A stretch of DNA of 64,000 nucleotides from Streptomyces formicae. GTDB taxonomy: Bacteria > Actinomycetota > Actinomycetes > Streptomycetales > Streptomycetaceae. The notes under the pieces were generated by a model, which saw nothing but the letters and a program-made list of their open reading frames with translations, was not told the origin of the DNA and did not search any database. Of this stretch, positions 57,882 to 64,000 are shown in pieces (position 1 is the stretch's first letter; each line of letters opens with the position of its first letter). The position numbers were made by a program, and so were the translations under genes. Location of the stretch: contig NZ_CP022685.1 of assembly GCF_002556545.1 (NCBI RefSeq), forward strand, positions 930,001 through 994,000. Direction: 5' to 3'.

Positions 57882-59371
57882 TGCCCTGCCCTTTTCTGTG
57901 CGTGTGCGGCGACGGCCGCGTCCAGCCAGCCGCGCTCGACGAGCGCGGCGACGAAGCCGAGGTAGACGGGCGCCCAGCGGGTGGTGCGCGCCGGGTCGGG
58001 GGAGAGCTCCTCGCCGACGCGGACCATCGCGGCCGCCGCGTCCTGGACGGAGACGCCGCTGGAGGTGGCGGCGAGCACCGCCATGCCGATGGCGCCCTCG
58101 GCCTGTGCGGGGATCCGGACGGGGCGGCCCAGGACGTCGGCACGCAGCCGGTTCCAGTAGCGGTTGCGGGCGCCGCCCCCGGTGAGGGTGAGCGGGCCGT
58201 CGACGGGGGCGCCGATCAGGTCGAGGTAGTCGAAGCAGAGCCGTTCGACGCAGGCGACGCCGAGGAGGTGGGCGTGGAAGCGCTCCGCCTCGTCGGCGGG
58301 TGCGCCGATGACGAAGGGGGCGGCGTCCGGGGCGCGGAAGGGGAAGCGTTCACCGCCGGTGGACACCAGCGGGTAGGCGACCGCGTCCGTGTCGGACTCG
58401 CCGGCCAGGACCGTGAGTTCGTCGAGGTCGGCGTCAGGGAACTCGCGGGCCACGACGCCCGCGCCGCTGCTGGAGGCGCCGCCGGGCAGCCAGCTGTCGC
58501 CGGGGCCTCGGTGGCAGTAGACGACGCCGCCCGGGTCGCGCACCAGATGGGGGCTCATGCCCTTGAAGACGAGGGTGGTGCCGAGTACGGAGTTCCAGGC
58601 GCCAGGGGTGAGGGCGCCCGCGCCGATCTGGGCCGCGCAGCCGTCGGTCATGCCCGCGACGATCGCGGTGCCTTCGGGGATGCCGGTCGCTTCGGCGGCC
58701 GCGGCGCAGACCGTGCCGAGGATTTCCCCGGGTCGTACGACGTCGGGCAACAGGCTCTCGGGGACGCCGAGTTCGGCGAGCTCGCGGTGCGGCCAGCGCT
58801 CATCGGCGAGGTGGTAGCCGGTCTTCAGGGCGTGACTCGCGTCGCTGGGCACCTGGTGTCCCGCGAGCCGCCAGGTGATCAGATCGGGCTGGTGGAGGAG
58901 GCGGACCCCCGTACCGGCCGCCGCGCTCCCGTGCTCCAGGAGCCAGAGCAGTTTGGGCAGGGCCCAGGACGGCTGCATGGAGCGGTAGCCGAGCTCTCGC
59001 CAGACGTCCTCGCCCGCCGCGTTGGCGCGTGCGGCCTGCTCGGCGGCGCGCCCGTCGTCGTACATCAGGCCCGGCGTGAGCGGGGTGCCCGACGCGTCGG
59101 CGAGGAGGATCGTGCCGGAGGTGCCGTCGATCGCGAGACCGCGGATCCGGTCGGCCTCGATGCCGGACAGGGCTTCGCGGCAGGCGTCGGTGAGCTCGCT
59201 CCACCACTGTTCGGGGTCCTGCTCGTGGCGGTTGCCCTCGCGGCTGCTGCTCAGCGGCCGGGACGCGGCGGCGAGCACCTCGCCGGTGGAGTCGACGGCG
59301 ACGCAGCGGGCGCTCTGGGTGCCGAGGTCGAGGCCGAGCCAGACGGCGTCCGGGGGCGGTTGCTCAGACAC
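57878..59371 (-). CDS. FGGY-family carbohydrate kinase, second of two
   Basis: 497 residues. The phosphate-1 motif is LGLDLGTQSARCVAVD. Later it shows GTSGTILLAD, GMTDGCAAQIGAG, the FGGY motif GGGARNRYWNRLRADVLGRP and a C-terminal AEGAIGMAVLAATSSG. It resembles D-ribulokinase/sedoheptulokinase-like members. It overlaps the first kinase by 8 bp. It phosphorylates a sugar or ketose released upstream; the substrate is unassigned. Confidence 0.9.
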   Translation of the reverse strand: MSEQPPPDAVWLGLDLGTQSARCVAVDSTGEVLAAASRPLSSSREGNRHEQDPEQWWSELTDACREALSGIEADRIRGLAIDGTSGTILLADASGTPLTPGLMYDDGRAAEQAARANAAGEDVWRELGYRSMQPSWALPKLLWLLEHGSAAAGTGVRLLHQPDLITWRLAGHQVPSDASHALKTGYHLADERWPHRELAELGVPESLLPDVVRPGEILGTVCAAAAEATGIPEGTAIVAGMTDGCAAQIGAGALTPGAWNSVLGTTLVFKGMSPHLVRDPGGVVYCHRGPGDSWLPGGASSSGAGVVAREFPDADLDELTVLAGESDTDAVAYPLVSTGGERFPFRAPDAAPFVIGAPADEAERFHAHLLGVACVERLCFDYLDLIGAPVDGPLTLTGGGARNRYWNRLRADVLGRPVRIPAQAEGAIGMAVLAATSSGVSVQDAAAAMVRVGEELSPDPARTTRWAPVYLGFVAALVERGWLDAAVAAHAQKRAGQ

Positions 59372-60890
59372 GGTGCGCTCCTTGTTCGGGTGCGGGACGG
59401 GGTGCGGTGAAGGGGGCGGCGCCCGCGGTCCAGCCCGCGTCGCGGGCGAGCGTCCGCCAGGTCAGGAACGACTCGTAGAGGTCCGCGTAGGAGGCGGAGC
59501 GCTCGGGGTCAGGCTCCCAACTGCTCTGCATCCGCACGTACTTGGCGGCGGCGCTGTGCATGCTGGACTCGGCGCCGCTCAGGACGAGGCCGGTGAGGAA
59601 GGCGCCCTTGGCGCCGAGTTCGGTGTCCGCTGAGCGGGCGGTGGGCACGCCGGTCGCGTCCGCGATGAGCGCGCACCATTCGGCACTGTTGGCTCCCCCG
59701 CCGCACAGGCGCAGCTCGGTGACGGTCGTGCGCGAGGCGACGAGGGAGTCGCGCAGGACGAGGGAGAGCCCGTCGAAGACGGCACGGGCGATGTCGGCCC
59801 TGGTGTGTTCGAGGGAGAGGCCCCAGAAGGCGCCGCGGGCGCGCGGGTCGAGGAAGGGGGCGCGTTCGCCCGCCGGGGAGAGGTAGGGCAGGAACATCAG
59901 GCCGCGGGCGCCGGGTTCGGAGGTGAAGGCCAACTCCGCGAGCTCCGGGGGCCCTTCAACGTGCAGCGCGCGCGATGCCCAGGTGAGGACCTCGGCGCCG
60001 TTGAGGGTGGGGAAGGCGCGCAGGACGCGTTCGCGGCCCCGGTAGGCGATGTTGATGCCGGACGGTTCGCCGCTGGTGTCGACGTCCTTGCGGACGATCT
60101 CCGTGCACAGCGTGGTGCCGAGGATGCCGCACGCCTGGCCCGGGTTGACGACGCCCGCGCCACGGGCCGTGGAGGCGATGTCGTACGGCGCCATGACGAC
60201 GGGAAGCCCCGCGGGCAGGCCGAGTTGGGCCGCCGCCTCGGAGGTGATCTCGGCGATGCGCTCGTGCTCACCGAGGACCGTGGGGAGCAGCCTGGCGTAG
60301 GAGCTCAGGCCGAACAGGGCGAGGATCTCGGGGTCGTAGTCACCGGTCGCGTGGTCGAGGAAGGGCGCCGACGCGTCGGACTCGTCCACGGCGGCCACCC
60401 CGGTCAGGCGCAGGAACAGCCAGCCCGCGGCCGTCAGGGAAGCGGCCGAGCGGGCGAGCCGCTGCGGGTCGTGCGAGCCGAGCCAGCTGAAGATCGCGTT
60501 GGGCATGCCACTACAGGTGAGGGAGCCGTTGCGGCGGAACGCCTCTTCGAGGACGCCCTCGCGCTGCCAGCGGGTGAGGATGTCGCCCGCGCGCCCGTCG
60601 GACCAGAGGATCGCGGGCCCGGTGGGCCTGCCCGCGGCGTCGACGAGCCAGGCGCCGTCGCCCTGCGCGGTGAACGTCACCAGCCAGACGGGGTCGGTGA
60701 TGTCGGAGAGCGCGTTGCGGACGGTGTAGACGACGGCGTTCCACACCGTGTCCATGTCCTGCTCCGCCCAGCCGGGGTGGCGCCGGTGCACCTCGGTGGC
60801 CAGGCGCGAGACGGCGAGTTCGGTGCCCTGGTCGTCGAAGACGACCGACTTGATCATCGTGGTGCCGACGTCGATGGCGAGTACGGACAT
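59364..60890 (-). CDS. FGGY-family carbohydrate kinase, first of two
   Basis: 508 residues. The phosphate-1 motif is LAIDVGTTMIKSVVFD, and the C-terminal FGGY motif is read as RLCGGGANSAEWCALIADATGVP. GTLCTEIV and FLPYLSPAGERAPFLDP are typical of xylulokinase/erythritol kinase relatives. It begins 4 bp after the transporter gene. The paired kinases are quite different in sequence, so they probably act on different substrates or steps. ATG 60890 has GGGACTGTGACCCC before it and is weakly supported by a binding site. Confidence 0.9.
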   Translation of the reverse strand: MSVLAIDVGTTMIKSVVFDDQGTELAVSRLATEVHRRHPGWAEQDMDTVWNAVVYTVRNALSDITDPVWLVTFTAQGDGAWLVDAAGRPTGPAILWSDGRAGDILTRWQREGVLEEAFRRNGSLTCSGMPNAIFSWLGSHDPQRLARSAASLTAAGWLFLRLTGVAAVDESDASAPFLDHATGDYDPEILALFGLSSYARLLPTVLGEHERIAEITSEAAAQLGLPAGLPVVMAPYDIASTARGAGVVNPGQACGILGTTLCTEIVRKDVDTSGEPSGINIAYRGRERVLRAFPTLNGAEVLTWASRALHVEGPPELAELAFTSEPGARGLMFLPYLSPAGERAPFLDPRARGAFWGLSLEHTRADIARAVFDGLSLVLRDSLVASRTTVTELRLCGGGANSAEWCALIADATGVPTARSADTELGAKGAFLTGLVLSGAESSMHSAAAKYVRMQSSWEPDPERSASYADLYESFLTWRTLARDAGWTAGAAPFTAPRPAPEQGAHRV

Positions 60891-60894
60891 GGGG

Positions 60895-62214
60895 TCACAG
60901 TCCCTTCGTGGCGGGGGCGCCGACGGGTGCCCGGTCGTCGGCGGGAAGCGGCTGTGGCAGGCGTACCGCGGAGTCGGGGGCGGGGGTAGTGGTCCGCAGG
61001 GCCAGGGTGAGCACGGCGCTGACCGCGTGGAACCCGGCGAAGATCCACACGACGCCGCCGACCCCGAGCGGTCCGATGAAGAGGCTGACGACGAGGGGTC
61101 CGACGAAGGTCGAGGCGCCCGCGCCCAGGTTCAGTGCGGCCATGGCCTGCCCCTTGTGGGCGGGCGCGATGGCGGTCATCAGGGCGGAGAGCGGCACGTA
61201 CCCGGAGAGCGTCGCGCCGTAGCCCACGGCGACCAGGACGCACAGGGTGTACTGCGCGCCGACGGCGGACGGCACGTAGTAGAGGACGAGGGTGGACAGG
61301 GTGCAGCCGACGCCGCCGAACCAGGCGACGGTGGTGCGCCAGCCGACCTTGTCGCCGACGACGCCGAAGAGCAGGTTCGTGACGATGTTGGTGGCGAACA
61401 TCAGGGCGAGCAGTCGCAGCCACTGCGCGTTGCTGAGTCCGATCTCCGTGACGAACCAGGCGGGCAGCATCACCAGGAAGCCGAACTGGGACGCGGTGTT
61501 GAGCATCCGTACCGTCGCCCCCGCGCCCACCCTCGGCTCGCGGTACAGGATCGTCAGGCTGCCGACGAGCCCGGCCAGCGGGCTCTCCCCCGGCGGCGCG
61601 AGACGTACGGAGCCGGTGCGCTCGCGGACCAGGAGCAGCGCCGTGAGCCCGCCGCCGACGACGACGCCGAGCGCGGCCCACAGCGTGCCGAGTTCCCCGA
61701 CGCGCGGGATCAGGAGGCTGGCGGTGAGCGAGCCGAGCGTGGGCAGCCCCGCGGAGAACGCCGACCAGAACCAGCCCATGGCGCTGCCCATCTGGCGCTG
61801 CGGGGCGACCGCCGCGATCCACACGAGGAAGGCGTACGCGAAGAGCGGGAAGGCGAGGCCGCGCAGTCCGTAGCCGAGGAGCAGCAGCGGGTACGCCTTG
61901 CTGGGGATCGCCACCGTCAGGAAGAAGACGTGGGTGACGACGAAGGCGACGAGGCCGAGCCACATGACGCGGCGCGGCCCCCAGAGGTCGGAGAGCGCCC
62001 CGGCGAACCAGGCCGCGACGGCGCCCGTGACGCCGTACACGGTGAAGACCATCGCGACGTCGGCGGCCGGGATCCCGAGGCCCTCCAGGTACGGCGAGAG
62101 GTAACCGGCCTCGACGCCGACGCCGGTCATGAAGATCAGGAGGCCCAGATATCCCCAGGAGAGGGCGGGCGGAATGCCGAGTCGTGTGAAGACGGAACTC
62201 GGGGTGTTCGTCAT
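60895..62214 (-). CDS. MFS polyol/sugar transporter, RbtT/DalT/CsbX-like
   Basis: 439 residues with 12 predicted helices. FMTGVGVEAGYLSPYLEGLG near the N-terminus resembles polyol (ribitol/arabitol) permeases of the RbtT/DalT/CsbX group. GALSDLWGPRRVMWLGL is the family's signature loop. It is the first gene of the operon, so it probably imports the starting compound, such as a pentitol or tetritol. ATG 62214 has GGGGAG at 5 nt. Confidence 0.85.
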   Translation of the reverse strand: MTNTPSSVFTRLGIPPALSWGYLGLLIFMTGVGVEAGYLSPYLEGLGIPAADVAMVFTVYGVTGAVAAWFAGALSDLWGPRRVMWLGLVAFVVTHVFFLTVAIPSKAYPLLLLGYGLRGLAFPLFAYAFLVWIAAVAPQRQMGSAMGWFWSAFSAGLPTLGSLTASLLIPRVGELGTLWAALGVVVGGGLTALLLVRERTGSVRLAPPGESPLAGLVGSLTILYREPRVGAGATVRMLNTASQFGFLVMLPAWFVTEIGLSNAQWLRLLALMFATNIVTNLLFGVVGDKVGWRTTVAWFGGVGCTLSTLVLYYVPSAVGAQYTLCVLVAVGYGATLSGYVPLSALMTAIAPAHKGQAMAALNLGAGASTFVGPLVVSLFIGPLGVGGVVWIFAGFHAVSAVLTLALRTTTPAPDSAVRLPQPLPADDRAPVGAPATKGL

Positions 62215-62460
62215 TGAAGCTCCCCTGCGGCAACGGCGGCGACGAGTGCTGGCAGGAACGAGCTAACAAGTGGCCGAAAACCCGCGTCAATCGTCTCCCG
62301 ACATCTCCCGTGACTAGGGACTTTCGCCGTGTGAGAGGACTTGGGTCACCCTGCCCCGAGCAGTGCGGCGCCCCGGCGCTCCCCCGATTCCCCTGTGAAA
62401 TCCATGAGATCATCACTTGGGGACTTCACATGGCACGGCAGGCGGAAGGGGAGGAGCGCC
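62215..62460. promoter_or_regulatory. Divergent regulatory region of polyol operon and DeoR gene
   Basis: The 246-bp gap contains TGTGAA (62394-62399) and TTCACA (62425-62430), an inverted repeat spaced by 25 bp just upstream of the DeoR gene. It also has an AT-richer stretch at 62397-62425. These may be DeoR and promoter sites; I could not fix a -10/-35 pair. Confidence 0.35.
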
Positions 62461-63249
62461 ATGGGAACGAGCGACCGGGCGGACGTCCGTGAGGAGCGGC
62501 GCATCCGCATCCGCGAGTCGGTGGTCGCGAACGGCTTCGTGCGCGCCGCCGACCTCGCCGACGAGTTCGACGTCAGCCTGATGACGATCCACCGCGATCT
62601 GGACTTCCTGCAGTCGCAGGGCTGGTTGCGCAAGGTGCGCGGCGGGGCGACGGGGCTGCCGTCCGCGCAGTTCCACGGCAGCGTCGCCGAGCGCATGTCG
62701 ACGATGGCGCGGACGAAGCAGCACCTCGCGCGGGCGGCCGCGCGGGAACTGGTGCCCGGGCAGACGGTCCTGCTCGACGACAGCACCACCTGTCTGCATC
62801 TGACCCGCCTGCTCACCGAGCGGACCCCGCTGACGGTGATCACCAATTCGCTGCCCGCGATCACGGCGCTCGCCAAGGAGCCCGGCGTCTCGTTGATCGC
62901 CCTGGGGGGCAGCTACTTCCCGGCGTACGACGCGTTCATGGGGCTGCACACCGCGGACAGCGTCGAGGCGTTCCGCGCGGACGTGCTCTTCATGTCGACG
63001 ACCGCGGTGACACGCGGCCGCTGCTACCACACGTCTCCGGAGACGGTGCAGGTCAAGCGGGCGATGATGGCAGCGGCCACGCGCCGGGTCCTCCTGGCCG
63101 ACCACACCAAGTTCACCCGCGACGGCCTGTACGCGCTGGCGCCGCTCTCGGACTTCGACCTGCTCGTGGTGGACGACGGGCTGGCGCGGGACGAGGTCCA
63201 CTCGATCAGACGGGCCGGTACGGAGGTACGCGTGGTGCCGCGTGCCTGA
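62461..63249 (+). CDS. DeoR-family regulator of the polyol operon
   Basis: 262 residues. The N-terminal helix-turn-helix reads RIRESVVANGFVRAADLADE and VSLMTIHRDLDFL, the DeoR signature, and LRKVRGGATG forms the wing. The C-terminal sugar-phosphate sensor domain has LLDDSTTC, ALGGSYFPAYDAFMG, FMSTTAV and LADHTKFTRDGLY. DeoR proteins bind phosphorylated sugars and usually repress. ATG 62461 has GGAG at 8 nt; upstream in-frame residues were not used. It is divergent from the transporter-kinase operon, which it probably controls. Confidence 0.92.
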   Translation: MGTSDRADVREERRIRIRESVVANGFVRAADLADEFDVSLMTIHRDLDFLQSQGWLRKVRGGATGLPSAQFHGSVAERMSTMARTKQHLARAAARELVPGQTVLLDDSTTCLHLTRLLTERTPLTVITNSLPAITALAKEPGVSLIALGGSYFPAYDAFMGLHTADSVEAFRADVLFMSTTAVTRGRCYHTSPETVQVKRAMMAAATRRVLLADHTKFTRDGLYALAPLSDFDLLVVDDGLARDEVHSIRRAGTEVRVVPRA

Positions 63250-63262
63250 GGGCATCCCGGCA

Positions 63263-63303
63263 CGACGGCCTTGACCGGTCCCCCGTACCGGTCAAGGCCG
63301 TCG
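63263..63303. terminator. Strong hairpin terminator after the DeoR gene
   Basis: Perfect 17-bp arms at 63263-63279 and 63287-63303 with a 7-nt C-rich loop (core ACGGCCTTGACCGGT and its complement). It lies between the DeoR stop and the convergent small-protein stop at 63328, so it can serve both strands. Confidence 0.9.
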
Positions 63304-63327
63304 GTCACCCAGGATGCCCGCCGGGTC

Positions 63328-63528
63328 CTAGTGGGGCTCCCAGTTGCCCTGAGTGGTCACGTCACCCGTGGTGGGCGTGCCGGGCACCACCTGGGCGCAG
63401 CCACCCGGGCACCGCACGCTCGGTTCACCGGCCTGCGCGGTGGCGGAGGCTCCGAGAAGGAGCGCCCCGGTCATGCCGCAGGCCGCCAGCAGGCCCGCCG
63501 CGGGTCGGAGAAACGTCTGCTTGCTCAT
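63328..63528 (-). CDS. Small secreted protein, second of a tandem pair
   Basis: 66 residues. ATG 63528 has GAGGT 5 nt upstream, overlapping the previous stop. MSKQTFLRPAAGLLAACGMT begins a Sec signal, with cleavage near AQAG. The mature peptide is about 30 residues (GEPSVRCPGGCAQVVPGTPT and a Trp-Pro-His end) with two cysteines. Function unknown. It lies 8 bp after a larger secreted-protein gene and was probably co-transcribed with it. Confidence 0.7.
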   Translation of the reverse strand: MSKQTFLRPAAGLLAACGMTGALLLGASATAQAGEPSVRCPGGCAQVVPGTPTTGDVTTQGNWEPH

Positions 63529-63536
63529 GTGGCACC

Positions 63537-63884
63537 TCACTCCAGCCAGGTTCCGACGACCCTGTCGCCGATATTGCACCATGCGGTGCTCTTCGCGGGC
63601 GCCCAGACCCAGGGACCGTAGTGGACGTAGCGGTAGCCCCCCAGGGTCTCGCACCGGATCGCCTGCCGGTAGCGGCCCGAGTCGCACCAGCCGCTGTTCC
63701 CGTGGTGCCCCTCGGAGCCGCGCTCCGGTTGGCCCCAACACGCTTGCAGCTGGGATGTGCTGGACGCGGGAACAGCGGTCGACGACGAGCCGCTCGCCGC
63801 CGCGGCGCTCGGTGCGAGGACCAGCGCTCCTCCCAGGACGAGCGTCATCGAGGCCAAGGCCCCCGCGATACGCGCTTTGGTCAT
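63537..63884 (-). CDS. Small secreted cysteine-containing protein, first of a tandem pair
   Basis: 115 residues. ATG 63884 has GGGGAG at 4 nt. A Sec signal (MTKARIAGALASMTLVLGGA, cleavage near AAAA) precedes a Ser/Thr-rich linker and a ~70-residue domain with four Cys (LQACWG, SGWCDSG, AIRCETLGG, AWCNIGD), probably two disulphides. The pattern CETLGGYRYVHYGPWVWAP recalls small extracellular proteins found widely in streptomycetes; no function is known to me. The region 63885-64000 holds its promoter area and no further gene I can support. Confidence 0.75.
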   Translation of the reverse strand: MTKARIAGALASMTLVLGGALVLAPSAAAASGSSSTAVPASSTSQLQACWGQPERGSEGHHGNSGWCDSGRYRQAIRCETLGGYRYVHYGPWVWAPAKSTAWCNIGDRVVGTWLE

Positions 63885-64000
63885 GTAGCTCCCCCAGTTG
63901 TTGACGAGGTGGGTGTCCGTCGCGGCGCCGGGTCCCGTTCACCGCGATCGAGCGAGTGCCTCAAACTTAGGCTTCGGCCAGGAGCGGCCGCCAACGATTC

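Overview
The window looks like chromosomal DNA of a Streptomyces or close relative. It is very GC-rich with strong third-position G/C bias, GTG starts are common, Tat-type secretion signals occur, and two DasR-like operator sequences are present. I see no rRNA, tRNA, insertion sequence, phage gene or CRISPR array. All coordinates, start choices and motif readings were made by eye. Family names come from motif recognition, without database searches. LAYOUT: (1) 1-22.7 kb is the end of a non-ribosomal peptide gene cluster. It holds a 5'-truncated giant NRPS gene with four adenylation modules, a translationally coupled second NRPS gene with two modules and a terminal thioesterase, and two cytochrome P450 genes. 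Specificity codes read by eye suggest the peptide tail X - N-methyl-Val - Phe - Gly - X - Pro, released by the thioesterase. (2) 22.7-29.3 kb is a metabolic island: a YdiJ-like FAD/Fe-S D-2-hydroxyacid dehydrogenase, a class V aminotransferase, an IclR regulator and a MatC-type carboxylate permease. Two perfect 17-bp palindromes are likely IclR operators. (3) 29.3-32.0 kb pairs an AurF-type di-iron N-oxygenase with a ferredoxin-ferredoxin reductase fusion, a probable oxygenase and its electron supply. (4) 32.1-37.5 kb is a tightly coupled five-gene minus-strand operon: a PhyH-type 2-oxoglutarate dioxygenase, a protein of unknown function with glycosyltransferase-like features, a fold-type III PLP decarboxylase, a GNAT acetyltransferase and an MFS exporter. 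It reads like a compact small-molecule pathway and is the best candidate for an undescribed system. Its promoter overlaps a DasR-like site, and the divergent gene has a second one. (5) 37.9-42.5 kb encodes a Tat-exported beta-propeller-like protein, a short-chain dehydrogenase, an FG-GAP repeat secreted protein and a GH16 glycoside hydrolase. (6) 42.6-48.1 kb is a peptide/nickel-type ABC importer operon with the two ATPases fused in one polypeptide. (7) 48.1-56.0 kb is a cell-surface and envelope region: a SpaA/Cna-B repeat protein, an L,D-transpeptidase, an ECF41-like sigma factor, a DUF779 protein, a secreted NAGPA-type phosphodiester glycosidase, a small membrane protein and a Tat-exported phosphodiesterase. 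(8) 56.2-63.2 kb is a polyol or sugar catabolic operon: an RbtT/CsbX-like MFS transporter, two FGGY kinases, a histidine phosphatase and a 2-hydroxyacid dehydrogenase, with a divergent DeoR regulator. (9) The end carries two tandem small secreted proteins. The NRPS genes are mosaics in codon style: several subdomains use a C-ending, A-tolerant dialect (GAA, CAA, AAA) unlike the flanking GAG/CAG/AAG/CTG style. This is most visible in the substrate-selecting cores of modules 1 and 5 and in the N-methyltransferase, and suggests subdomain exchange during evolution of the assembly line.
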